From NCBI GenBank assembly GCA_017521065.1, contig JAFXEA010000179.1, positions 1 through 11,246 on the forward strand: 11,246 nt of DNA, read 5' to 3'. The position numbers and the translations under genes are program-made. Position 1 is the stretch's first letter. The number at the start of each line of letters is the position of its first letter. The notes beneath the pieces were generated by a model. The model searched no databases and had not been told where the DNA came from. It worked only from the letters and a program-made list of their open reading frames with translations. This document shows positions 1 through 6,656 of the stretch, piece after piece. The stretch is from Kiritimatiellia bacterium (GTDB taxonomy: Bacteria > Verrucomicrobiota > Kiritimatiellia > RFP12 > UBA1067).

Positions 1-202
1 CGAGTTGATGCGCCTGTCGCGAAGCGATCAGGTTGGGTGAGCGCGAAGCGCGAACTGCGAAGCAGCCGCAAGGCCCCGCGCCCGTGCGCCAAAGGCAAGT
101 TGTTTTAAATAGTTGTTTCCAATCATCAGAAGGCTCGGCGGTGAATTACGCCCGCCGACACGGAGTACGTAGAAACATATTGAACCAGTTGCAAGACCTT
201 TC
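1..202. other. Intergenic stretch; no gene confidently called
   Basis: No convincing gene is visible. One frame is open from base 1 to a TAA at 106-108 and would give a very basic 35-residue tail. It could be the C-terminus of a gene entering from the left, but it may equally be chance in a GCGAAG-rich repeat. Two further small hairpins follow: CGGCGG (136-141) with CCGCCG (152-157), and GCAAGA (191-196) with TCTTGC (201-206), the latter touching the next foldback. No tRNA or known RNA family was recognised. Confidence 0.4.
13..74. repeat. Cluster of short GAA-loop and GCAA-loop hairpins
   Basis: Four small stem-loops lie end to end. TCGC-GAA-GCGA is at 17-27 and can be extended by CCTG (13-16) and CAGG (29-32) with one bulged T. 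GCGC-GAA-GCGC is at 41-51, CTGC-GAA-GCAG at 55-65, and GCC-GCAA-GGC at 65-74. Three share a GAA loop closed by C-G, and the fourth has a GNRA-type loop. The stems differ in sequence while the loop is kept, which suggests selection on folding or a repeat family. Function is unknown. Confidence 0.45.
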
Positions 203-303
203 TTGCTTTCGCTGCTGGGAGTTTAGGAGTTTGGGAGATTTAGAAGAATCTTCAAAAACTCTCAATGCCTCCAGGACTCCGAGACTCCAAGCAGCGAAAG
301 CAA
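203..303. repeat. 101-nt foldback repeat with 8-bp internal units
   Basis: The outer arms are perfect over 14 bp (203-216 against 290-303, TTGCTTTCGCTGCT and its complement). Inside them the left arm has three 8-bp units, GGAGTTTA, GGAGTTTG and GGAGATTT (218-241). The right arm has three matching units on the other strand (265-288). Most mismatches between the arms would be G-U pairs in RNA. The core contains the near-palindrome GAAGAATCTTC (243-253). No transposase or clear target-site duplication is seen. It could be a MITE-like or REP-like dispersed element, or a structured RNA. Confidence 0.6.
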
Positions 304-392
304 TGAACGTGCGTCAATGGCAGAGGTTTTGCAATTAGCTATCTGATCTTTCCGGAGGTCTCAGCAGTAAAATCCAAACAATGAGTTTAGGA

Positions 393-449
393 ACATTGGC
401 CACTGGCAACACTGGAACTGGCAACACTTCCACATTGGCAACATTCTTC
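393..449 (+). repeat. TGGCAACA-type intergenic repeat, copy 1
   Basis: The core GGCAACACTGG is followed by a block ending in CTTCCACATTGGCAACA. The 25 bp at 419-443 are exactly the reverse complement of 6494-6518 on the far side of the operon, and match 6584-6608 in direct orientation with two differences. GGCAAC also recurs within the element at about 14-18 nt spacing (405, 420, 437). It is probably a dispersed repeat of this genome; its role is unknown. Confidence 0.65.
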
Positions 450-687
450 AACTCTCCGCGTAAGATTTTGGCGTGGACCGTGAAGTATTGAATAAAGGCT
501 AGGAAGTTTCGACCAGTAGGAGCCTTAACGGAGTGGAGGATGCGCCTGTTCTATGGGCGCTTTTTCTTCCGTGGATCTTACTGGGCATCCTACAGCCTCA
601 CCAGAAACACGGCAAGGAATCGCGCCCTCTTTCTTTTGCCGTGAAACGATAATAGAGGCACAAGGAAACAAGGAAAGGAAAAGAGGA
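450..687 (+). other. Upstream region of the six-gene operon
   Basis: This stretch holds no gene. It contains the structured leader described separately and, at best, a weak promoter candidate: TTGGCG at 468-473, a 17-nt spacer, then AATAAA at 491-496. A GATAAT resembling a -10 box occurs at 648-653 but has no acceptable -35 box. Promoter position is therefore unresolved. Confidence 0.3.
495..643 (+). promoter_or_regulatory. Structured leader with competing hairpins upstream of the operon
   Basis: Several pairings compete. AAGGCT (495-500) pairs with AGCCTT (521-526). GCGCC (542-546) pairs with GGCGC (556-560) and is followed by TTTTT, like an intrinsic terminator. GGAGGA (535-540) can pair across that U-run with TCTTCC (565-570). 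AGGATGC (537-543) can instead pair with GCATCCT (585-591). CCGTG (569-573) can pair with CACGG (608-612), but CACGGCAA (608-615) also pairs perfectly with TTGCCGTG (636-643). The first gene starts at 688. This resembles an attenuator or riboswitch-like leader, though I do not recognise a known class. Confidence 0.4.
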
Positions 688-1335
688 ATGATGGAAAGAC
701 GCACAAGCGAGGTGTTCAAGAAGTGGATGACCAACGAGGACATTCGCAGGACAGGCAACGATCGTTCTTGCGCACAAGGCACTGCTGAAGATCGTGTCAC
801 GGCCGTGAACAACGAATTGCGGTTTCTGTCGTTGGCGAAAGGTGTGACCGTTTTTGATTTCGCCGGAAATGTCGTGAAAGATTTGAAGGCTTTGGTGAAC
901 CATGTACGAGCCATCAAAGAATATCTGGACAGGGGACATTATCACGAAGGGCGAAATAAGTACGGAATGCCAAATTTCCTTGCGTTCATAACATGGTTGT
1001 CAGACAAACCACGCTTGAACACCTATGATAAAATCCGCAATTATCTTGACGGCATCGATATCCCGGCTGAATCGTTGCCCGGAGGCGACGTGTTCAAAGC
1101 GTTTCTTCTCAACAAATATGGGCGTATTACGGACAATGCTCGCTGCATCTGGTGTCGTGTTCAGAGAGTCCTTCGCGCTGCACACCATATGCACAGCCAG
1201 CCGACTGCGGATGAACTGGTCGCCATGATAGAGAACATTGGCGATTATGTTGCCAATGGTGATGTTGCAGCCAATTGCAAAGTTGCTCTTCGGCATTATA
1301 TGCGGGCATTGTATGGTCACGATGACCATGTATAA
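688..1335 (+). CDS. Hypothetical protein, first gene of the operon
   Basis: I do not recognise this 215-aa protein. The ORF could begin at 553, but a purine-rich AAGGAAAAGAGGA precedes the ATG at 688, and the codons before it lie in the structured leader, so 688 (or the adjacent ATG at 691) is preferred. It has no signal peptide or membrane segment and looks soluble and mainly helical. There is a basic N-terminus, a single CIWC pair near residue 155, and a helical C-terminus ending in LRHYMRALYG. That last segment is faintly like the SAM-like core-binding domain of tyrosine recombinases, but no catalytic domain follows and I do not press this. The next gene starts 36 nt downstream in the same direction, so it is probably cotranscribed. 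Coding status is good; function is unknown. Confidence 0.7.
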   Translation: MMERRTSEVFKKWMTNEDIRRTGNDRSCAQGTAEDRVTAVNNELRFLSLAKGVTVFDFAGNVVKDLKALVNHVRAIKEYLDRGHYHEGRNKYGMPNFLAFITWLSDKPRLNTYDKIRNYLDGIDIPAESLPGGDVFKAFLLNKYGRITDNARCIWCRVQRVLRAAHHMHSQPTADELVAMIENIGDYVANGDVAANCKVALRHYMRALYGHDDHV

Positions 1336-1371
1336 TTTGTTGATGACAATCAAGAAGAGAAAGGAACTAAA

Positions 1372-3189
1372 ATGGAAAAATGTATTAAATGTGGCGTGGA
1401 ACTTCCTGAAGGAGTGAAGTACTGTGAGAAGTGTGGAGAGGGCAGTGTTGGCGCAATGCTTGATCTTGCCATACTATACCGGGACGGGAAAGGTGTTCCT
1501 CTTGATATTAATCGTGCATTTGTTCTTTCTTATGAGGCAATCGAAAAGGGGGGGAAGTCTCGTACATTTGCCGTGCTTGGACTGTTTTATCAAAGGGGCG
1601 ACTTTGTTGCACGTGATTACGAAAAAGCAAACGAACTCTTTCTTCGAAGCGCAAATGCGGGGAGTCCTGCAGGACTTTATTGGTTAGGGATAAATTATTT
1701 TAGAGGCTTTGGTGTCACTACAAATCTAGATGCGGCGAGATTCCTTTTTGCGAAGGCTGTCGAAAAGGGTTCGAAAATGGCACAGGATGTAATCAAGAAG
1801 TACCCTCGTGCATTCGAACAGTCTTGCTCGGATAGTAGTGTAATCTCTGGATACACCGGCAAAGCGGACACAAGTCCGCTGCCCGATTTCTTGATAGCAG
1901 ACTACGAGAAAGCAAAGGCAGGTACGCTTTGGACGAAGGAAATTGAAAAGCACAGAAAAAAGTGTAGGACATGTTATGGGAAAGGGGTTGTCGTATGCAG
2001 AAAATGCGGAGGAAAGAAGACGTTCAAGTGTGATAGGTGTAATGGAACCGGGCGAGTAAAATGCTCTAAGTGTGATGACGGAAAGCAAAAATGTACAGCT
2101 TGTGGAGGAACGGGGAAAGAGCTATGGGATTGTCCGGTTTGTAGAGGAGGAAAGATAAAAAAGGAGCGGTGGATTAATTGTGCAAGATGTTTTGGTAAAG
2201 GGTATAGCTATGTTAATGGGAATCGTTTAATGTGTGGTGACTGCCAGGGGCGTGGACAGGTAAAAGAGATATACCGAGAGATTTGCCCTAATTGTCATGG
2301 AGATTGGAAAGGGTTTAAAGGGAAGCATACTTGTTTAGTTTGTTCAGGGACTGGAAAGATGGAATGCGAGGAATGCCATGGTACGAGAAAGGTGCGCTGT
2401 TCAAGCTGTGATGGATCTGGGAAGAAAAACTGCTATAGATGTTCCGGCAAGGGAGTTACGGTGTGCCCAGATTGCGAGAAAAAAACATGGGATGCCGCAA
2501 AAAAAAAGGTAAGTAAACCGTCTGATAAAAAACGCGATCGTTTATTTGTCCTTGGAATGACTCTTGGTTTGTTTGGAGTGAACTACGCATATATACGGCG
2601 GTGGCGCATGACGTTGATTCAATTGACATTGACGATGTGTGGATTGGTTCAATTTTTCGTGTCGTCGTGGGACGCGTATGTTTTTAACTTGATGATGCCG
2701 GTTTGCTCAAAGTTGAATGATATAGGGCTCCAGTGGCTGGGATATGCTGCCCGGTATCCAGTATTGTTAGTGGCGGTGATATGGTGGATAATAGGCGTGG
2801 GATTCGTGAGAAAGGACGGTGCAAATCTAAAAGTAAGGGATGATTGGCCGACAGGAAGAATGTTTATCGTCATGACAATCATTCAAATGGTGCCGATTAT
2901 TCTATTGAGAAGTATGCTTCCTGCAGCTTTTGGAATTCATCTGCTGTATGCTGGGAGACGGAATTTGTTTTATATAAATCTAGTCTTTGTGATTCTCGCG
3001 GAAACAGTTAATATTATTGGTTTTGGTTGGAAATATGCATTGGGTGCTGCAGTCATATATCTCGTATGGTTTGTCATTTCGGCCAGAATTGCAATGAAAT
3101 TCATAAGAGGAGGTGAATATAGAACTGTTCAATATCAAACAGGTAGTGTGCAGGGCAGTAAACTCCGCGTGCCGAGAAACATAGACTAA
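1372..3189 (+). CDS. Zinc ribbon / Sel1 / DnaJ-like zinc-finger array / TM2-like membrane fusion protein
   Basis: The 605-aa protein has four parts. Residues 4-21 form a zinc ribbon (C4xxC7, C18xxC21). Residues about 27-140 look like Sel1/TPR-like repeats (GAMLDLAILYRDGKGV, AGLYWLGINYFRGFGV). Residues 198-368 carry 14 CXXC motifs, many as CxxCxGxG as in the DnaJ cysteine-rich domain (CNGTG, CGGTG, CSGTG, CDGSG); DnaJ has four. Residues about 390-580 hold several hydrophobic helices that begin like a TM2 domain (LFVLGMTLGLFGVNYAYIRR). No J-domain is present, so it is not a DnaJ chaperone. The likely layout is a cytosolic zinc-rich scaffold tethered to the inner membrane, binding partners through Sel1 and zinc modules; this is inference. 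AAGGA at 1361-1365 supports the start. Base composition is more AT-rich than the downstream genes. An A9 run at 2499-2507 separates the zinc array from the membrane part. Confidence 0.85.
   Translation: MEKCIKCGVELPEGVKYCEKCGEGSVGAMLDLAILYRDGKGVPLDINRAFVLSYEAIEKGGKSRTFAVLGLFYQRGDFVARDYEKANELFLRSANAGSPAGLYWLGINYFRGFGVTTNLDAARFLFAKAVEKGSKMAQDVIKKYPRAFEQSCSDSSVISGYTGKADTSPLPDFLIADYEKAKAGTLWTKEIEKHRKKCRTCYGKGVVVCRKCGGKKTFKCDRCNGTGRVKCSKCDDGKQKCTACGGTGKELWDCPVCRGGKIKKERWINCARCFGKGYSYVNGNRLMCGDCQGRGQVKEIYREICPNCHGDWKGFKGKHTCLVCSGTGKMECEECHGTRKVRCSSCDGSGKKNCYRCSGKGVTVCPDCEKKTWDAAKKKVSKPSDKKRDRLFVLGMTLGLFGVNYAYIRRWRMTLIQLTLTMCGLVQFFVSSWDAYVFNLMMPVCSKLNDIGLQWLGYAARYPVLLVAVIWWIIGVGFVRKDGANLKVRDDWPTGRMFIVMTIIQMVPIILLRSMLPAAFGIHLLYAGRRNLFYINLVFVILAETVNIIGFGWKYALGAAVIYLVWFVISARIAMKFIRGGEYRTVQYQTGSVQGSKLRVPRNID
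2499..2516 (+). other. Possible slippery site inside the zinc/TM fusion gene
   Basis: A run of nine A ends in an in-frame A AAA AAG heptamer (2502-2508), the type used for -1 frameshifting in dnaX. A -1 shift would add Gly-Lys and stop at the TAA at 2514-2516. A +1 shift, or loss of one A in the mRNA, meets the TAA at 2510-2512. Either event would release a soluble protein of about 380 residues without the membrane domain. Only a weak hairpin (AAACG/CGTTT, 2530-2543) lies downstream. Lys-rich linkers in AT-rich genes give A-runs by chance, so this is speculative. Confidence 0.3.
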
Positions 3190-3210
3190 TCAAAGAGAAA
3201 GGAAAGAACA

Positions 3211-4014
3211 ATGAAAAGCATACTAATACTACTTGGCGCAATTGTGGTGGCGGTTGCCGCGTACTTTTTCATCGCTCCGCGCGAACAGCGCATAGCGATG
3301 CTTGATAGAGTGGCGACAATTGGCGAGTTGTCGGGCGGTGAAAAAACACCGCGAATCGTCAGGGAGCAGCAACGCAAGGAGCGCATCAGGCAGGACAACA
3401 CATGGACGCCCGAAAACAGGGCGCTTCATCCAATCGAGTATTGTCAGGCGCAGCTTGAGAAGTTGTCCGAGAACGCCAGCCGTCTTGATGTTCAGGCTCA
3501 CAAGTACGCTGTCGCGAAGAATCAGGCGCAACGTGTGATCGCAGATTCGGAGGCTCAACTCTCAGACATTGCGCAATTCCTAAAAGAGGCTAAAAGTGCC
3601 TACAGGGAAGCTGATGCTGCGGGGAAATGGCCCGTGACGATTCGCGGATTTGCCCTTTCAAAAGAGAAAGCGCAGGAGAAGATTGTTGCGGCTGCTGAAA
3701 AGCGTCCAACACTTCAAAGTGCGATAGCGCGGAATCGTGTCTTGCTAGCCACGTTGGAGAAAAAGGCTGTTCGTGTTGTCGAGGAACAGAAGAAAATAAT
3801 CAAGACAAAAGAACGGATTCAGATTGTTCTCAACGACCTCAACCTAAAAAAGGTCGTGGAAGGAGATGATAGCATAACCGATGTATTGAACGCCATCAAC
3901 GACTCTCTCGGGGCACTTGGAACAAACTATGAGGATCCCTCAATTGACGATATGCTTGTACCCGACAAGTCGTCGACGATAAAGGTGTCCTTCGATGCAA
4001 TCATGGCGGAGTAA
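3211..4014 (+). CDS. Membrane-anchored coiled-coil protein
   Basis: The 267-aa protein begins with one hydrophobic helix (residues 4-22, LILLGAIVVAVAAYFFIAP) lacking a signal peptidase site, so it is probably a single-pass inner-membrane anchor. A basic, proline-containing linker follows. Two long charged helical stretches (about 76-138 and 150-215) have heptad-like spacing and are separated by a break at GKWPVTIRGF, suggesting an antiparallel coiled-coil hairpin. The C-terminus is acidic, then ends in a short hydrophobic tail. The hairpin shape recalls PspA/Vipp1-like proteins, but I see no sequence signature for that family. AAAGGA sits 7 nt before the ATG, and the gene follows the zinc/TM protein by 21 nt. 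Its likely role is structural, at the membrane with its operon partners. Confidence 0.75.
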   Translation: MKSILILLGAIVVAVAAYFFIAPREQRIAMLDRVATIGELSGGEKTPRIVREQQRKERIRQDNTWTPENRALHPIEYCQAQLEKLSENASRLDVQAHKYAVAKNQAQRVIADSEAQLSDIAQFLKEAKSAYREADAAGKWPVTIRGFALSKEKAQEKIVAAAEKRPTLQSAIARNRVLLATLEKKAVRVVEEQKKIIKTKERIQIVLNDLNLKKVVEGDDSITDVLNAINDSLGALGTNYEDPSIDDMLVPDKSSTIKVSFDAIMAE

Positions 4015-4015
4015 C

Positions 4016-5089
4016 ATGGTAGAGGTTTTCACTTCTGTACGGGCATGTGCCGCGCAACTCTGCGCGGCACTGCTCGCCGCAATGATGTGTGGGTGTTTTT
4101 CACTTTCGTTGACACATGAGATAGGTGGAGCGATAGCGAAAGGCCCATTGGGAGGAAAATACTCTATAAAAAATGTAGAACCTCAACTGAGTGAGGCATT
4201 GATGAGGCAGGCACCTCCAAGTATTGTATTCACAGTGGACGATACTCTCGATTCCATACCGTTGGAAGTTTGCGTTTCGGACATTATTGAAGAAAAGTAT
4301 ACCACGTCGTCCGTACAGTTTCTTCCTGGGCTACTGACTCTTTGCACGTTTCCTTCATTGATGGAGGAGAGCAGAAGCCATACGGTCAGCATTTCCAGTC
4401 CATTAGGGAAACATGACATTGGCATAAATATTGTAGGGCGAGAAACGGTTTGCTGGACACCGCTCGGCTGGATGCCTTTCGCTTATCCGTTGGATGGTTA
4501 TGATTATACTGGCGGGGATTTAATGGATACATGGAGCGACGATAAAAAAGTGGCATGGACTAAGGCAACGATTAATGCCGTTGCCAAGACTGTGATCTCC
4601 ACACTGACAAAAGCGCGTTATGATGCTTACATGAAGGAACTTGCGAATAATGCTCGTAAAAAGAAGATTGCAGAAGAGGCGAACCATAGGGAGAATGTCT
4701 TGCGGATGGCTGAGCGCGGATGGCCGCAGGAATCGACGCTAAGGGACTTTGCAGTCAAGGAAACGACGGGGCTTTGGGATGTTATCGTGTCTTTCCGTGC
4801 GGAAATATCCATTCGCAAGAATCGTTTGCAGATGTTGAGCGATGCAATCAGGGGCTTTGGAAGAAAGCCGGATGAAGATGCGGATTACATCAAATGCAAA
4901 GGCGAGTATGATGCGGCGCGGAGCGCACTTGTACAGATATTCAAGAGCCTTGAGAACGCCTATCTTGCCGCCAGTAAAAACGCTGTGCTTTACGAAAGCG
5001 CAGAGGCGCATGCGAGAACGCGAAAGGCGGTTGATGAATGTTCCCGCATCGCTATTGACGCAGCGGATAGGATTTTAAAGCACAAATAA
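4016..5089 (+). CDS. Putative lipoprotein with coiled-coil C-terminus
   Basis: The reading frame opens at 3995, but the ATG at 4016 gives a clean lipoprotein signal: a short N-region with one Arg, a hydrophobic core (CAALLAAMM) and a lipobox-like MCGC with Cys27 as the probable lipidated residue. A GGAG at 4008-4011 sits inside the end of the previous gene, whose stop lies one base before this ATG, so translation is probably coupled. The 357-aa product has a beta-rich region after the signal (residues about 40-160, with several Trp and Pro). A charged helical region follows (about 190-350), including an Ala/Lys/Glu-rich likely coiled coil around AYMKELANNARKKKIAEEA. I do not recognise the family. 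Together with the preceding membrane coiled coil it could link inner and outer membranes, but that is inference. Confidence 0.75.
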   Translation: MVEVFTSVRACAAQLCAALLAAMMCGCFSLSLTHEIGGAIAKGPLGGKYSIKNVEPQLSEALMRQAPPSIVFTVDDTLDSIPLEVCVSDIIEEKYTTSSVQFLPGLLTLCTFPSLMEESRSHTVSISSPLGKHDIGINIVGRETVCWTPLGWMPFAYPLDGYDYTGGDLMDTWSDDKKVAWTKATINAVAKTVISTLTKARYDAYMKELANNARKKKIAEEANHRENVLRMAERGWPQESTLRDFAVKETTGLWDVIVSFRAEISIRKNRLQMLSDAIRGFGRKPDEDADYIKCKGEYDAARSALVQIFKSLENAYLAASKNAVLYESAEAHARTRKAVDECSRIAIDAADRILKHK

Positions 5090-5111
5090 TCCAAAATCAA
5101 AGGAAAAGACA

Positions 5112-5822
5112 ATGAAGAACAACAAACACTGTGGCAGTGAGTTTCCGGGGATGAACGAATTCTCCGAGGTCATGGTAAACGTGGACGAGGTTCGCGACGC
5201 GTTGAAGAAGTTCGAACGAAATTTGAAGGCAGGGAGGGTATTCTTTCCTGGAGATGCGCCATTTGCGATGAAGTGCGAGACGTTGCTGAAGAATGCGGCG
5301 CACGATATCGAAGGATTATCTGCGTCAGGCAGATCGTTTACAGCGACAGACAAGACGTTGTACACAGAAGATGATCAGCCGAAGATGGTGTCTGTTGACG
5401 AAGATGACGTCATCGCGGTGCTGGACGACACGAAAAAGGGGTTGTTCGGAAGTCTGGCAAAGAAAGAGTGTTCGTGTGGCACGATAGTGACCACAAAGGG
5501 AATTCTGGTTTATCGAAAAGGAGACGATGGCAATACGTGGGGGTCGGGATTTGTCACATGGCCATCGATTGCGGTTTCACCTGAATATGGGGAAGGGTGT
5601 ATACTTTTTCGTGCCGAAGGGACACTCCGCGGTGAAGGAAGGGGGAATTTCCCTCACGGCCCTGTGATTTGTCCCTCCTTTTTGAATATGCCTACAAAGA
5701 GGCTAAGTGAAAGCCGTGATGAATTGGGGATACACTTCGTTTACATAGCGCAAGGGAAAGGTGCCGAATTTGATTATGACGATTTCTGTCCTGAGCCTGC
5801 TGGAGAGTTAGAAGAAGACTAA
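5112..5822 (+). CDS. Hypothetical soluble protein, paralogue of the next gene
   Basis: The 236-aa acidic protein has no signal peptide or membrane helix. The N-terminal third is helical (VDEVRDALKKFERNLKA). A central block at residues about 91-156 aligns with the following gene: (V/I)-x-x-x-DV-x-x-(V/M)LDD near its start, then G-T/I-(L/V)-x-T-x-KGI, then G-F-(V/I)-(T/S)-W. The KGI plus aromatic-W pattern is reminiscent of bacterial PH-like domains, but this is a weak resemblance. A Cys-Ser-Cys (120-122) is unique to this copy. The C-terminus is strongly acidic. AGGA at 5101-5104 precedes the ATG, 22 nt after the lipoprotein gene, which supports the chosen start and a shared transcript. Confidence 0.7.
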   Translation: MKNNKHCGSEFPGMNEFSEVMVNVDEVRDALKKFERNLKAGRVFFPGDAPFAMKCETLLKNAAHDIEGLSASGRSFTATDKTLYTEDDQPKMVSVDEDDVIAVLDDTKKGLFGSLAKKECSCGTIVTTKGILVYRKGDDGNTWGSGFVTWPSIAVSPEYGEGCILFRAEGTLRGEGRGNFPHGPVICPSFLNMPTKRLSESRDELGIHFVYIAQGKGAEFDYDDFCPEPAGELEED

Positions 5823-5839
5823 TTGAAAAGGAGAAAACA

Positions 5840-6454
5840 ATGATCGATGTAGATGCCATTGCCAGAATACTGGCTGATTTCAAGGCTGAGCATACGAGCA
5901 ACTCTCGTGTGGTAATGGGCGATTCACCCGAAATGGATGGATTGTTTGTAAACTTTCGTACCTCGGCAAGAGAGTGCTTTAACGATCCAGATGATGTTCC
6001 TGACGCATTCGCCGTTATGGATAACACACATCTGGTTAATGGAGACGAACTGAAGCGTGTGACGATAAGCCGTTCTGATGTTCTCATGATGCTGGATGAC
6101 TCTGACTCAAAGGGGTTCAAATTATTCGGCAGGCACAAGGAAAAGCCAGGGCAGTTTGGGATACTGTTTACGAAAAAGGGAATTGTCGCGCTCAATCGTT
6201 CTGACGACAAACCGGGAAGGAGAGGAGGATTCATCTCTTGGGAGGGACATCGATTCTGTCAAGCACTGCTCGTTGACCAGCGTTGTAGTGAGCGATTCAA
6301 CTACGAAACTGATACGTATCCAGGAGAGTTTGTCTTCATGTGCTATGATTGCGGCTTGGAATCAGATGAACTTTATGAAAACGTCACAAGTAAGATGGAA
6401 AAACTTCTTGGCTGCAATGATGATTGGGTGGAGATTGTGAAGGCCTGGAAGTAG
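5840..6454 (+). CDS. Hypothetical soluble protein, paralogue of the preceding gene
   Basis: The 204-aa protein ends the operon, 17 nt after its neighbour and behind a clear AAAAGGAG. It lacks a signal peptide and membrane segments. Residues about 72-138 match residues 91-156 of the preceding product (DVLMMLDD, GILFTKKGI, GGFISW), and the N-termini are both short helices starting VD. The two genes therefore look like an old tandem duplication that has diverged strongly at the ends. This copy has a Cys-rich stretch (MCYDCG) near residue 173 and a lysine-containing C-terminus rather than an acidic tail. Function is unknown; a paired or heteromeric partner role is plausible. No T-tract terminator follows, only a small CGCC-TTA-GGCG hairpin (6473-6483) without a U-run. 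Confidence 0.7.
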   Translation: MIDVDAIARILADFKAEHTSNSRVVMGDSPEMDGLFVNFRTSARECFNDPDDVPDAFAVMDNTHLVNGDELKRVTISRSDVLMMLDDSDSKGFKLFGRHKEKPGQFGILFTKKGIVALNRSDDKPGRRGGFISWEGHRFCQALLVDQRCSERFNYETDTYPGEFVFMCYDCGLESDELYENVTSKMEKLLGCNDDWVEIVKAWK

Positions 6455-6493
6455 CGCTATAGTATTTCTGTTCGCCTTAGGCGTGCAGCTTAA

Positions 6494-6608
6494 TGTTGCC
6501 AATGTGGAAGTGTTGCCAGTGCCAATTCCAATTCCCAATTAAATGGTGGTTGGATTGGAACTGACCATTGGCAACACTGGAATTGGCAACATTTTCACAT
6601 TGGCAACA
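6494..6608. repeat. TGGCAACA-type repeat, inverted pair (copies 2 and 3)
   Basis: The left arm (6494-6518) and right arm (6584-6608) are inverted copies with 23 of 25 matches. The left arm is a perfect reverse complement of 419-443 upstream of the operon. Extra GGCAAC and GGAATTGG motifs lie between the arms. As RNA this would form a long hairpin directly after the last operon gene and may help end or protect the transcript. The region 6609-6656 holds nothing else recognisable except the left half of a hairpin, GGCGATGGG (6647-6655) with CCCATCGCC (6673-6681). Confidence 0.65.
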
Positions 6609-6656
6609 ATCAGCAGAGGTGTGGCTGTTCCGCCAAAGTTGAAAGTGGCGATGGGG

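Noticed and set aside
33..338. 101-codon forward ORF at the left end
   Set aside because: It needs a TTG start without a ribosome site and runs straight through the hairpin cluster and the 203-303 foldback.
393..449. CRISPR array or integron attC site in the TGGCAACA repeats
   Set aside because: Repeat units are short and irregular, spacers are not unique or evenly sized, no cas or integron integrase gene is present, and the conserved attC core ends are not seen.
542..568. Plain intrinsic terminator for an upstream gene
   Set aside because: The stem is only 5 bp, and its U-run can pair with GGAGGA in a longer hairpin. It is reported as part of the leader instead.
553..687. N-terminal extension of the first operon gene from 553
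   Set aside because: These codons coincide with the structured leader, and a better ribosome site precedes the ATG at 688.
525..1353. Several minus-strand ORFs of 60-130 codons opposite the first operon gene
   Set aside because: They overlap each other and the forward gene, lack ribosome sites, and have no recognisable domain.
1967..2475. Identification as DnaJ chaperone
   Set aside because: The CxxCxGxG motifs resemble the DnaJ cysteine-rich domain, but there is no J-domain or HPD motif and the count of 14 CXXC motifs is far above four.
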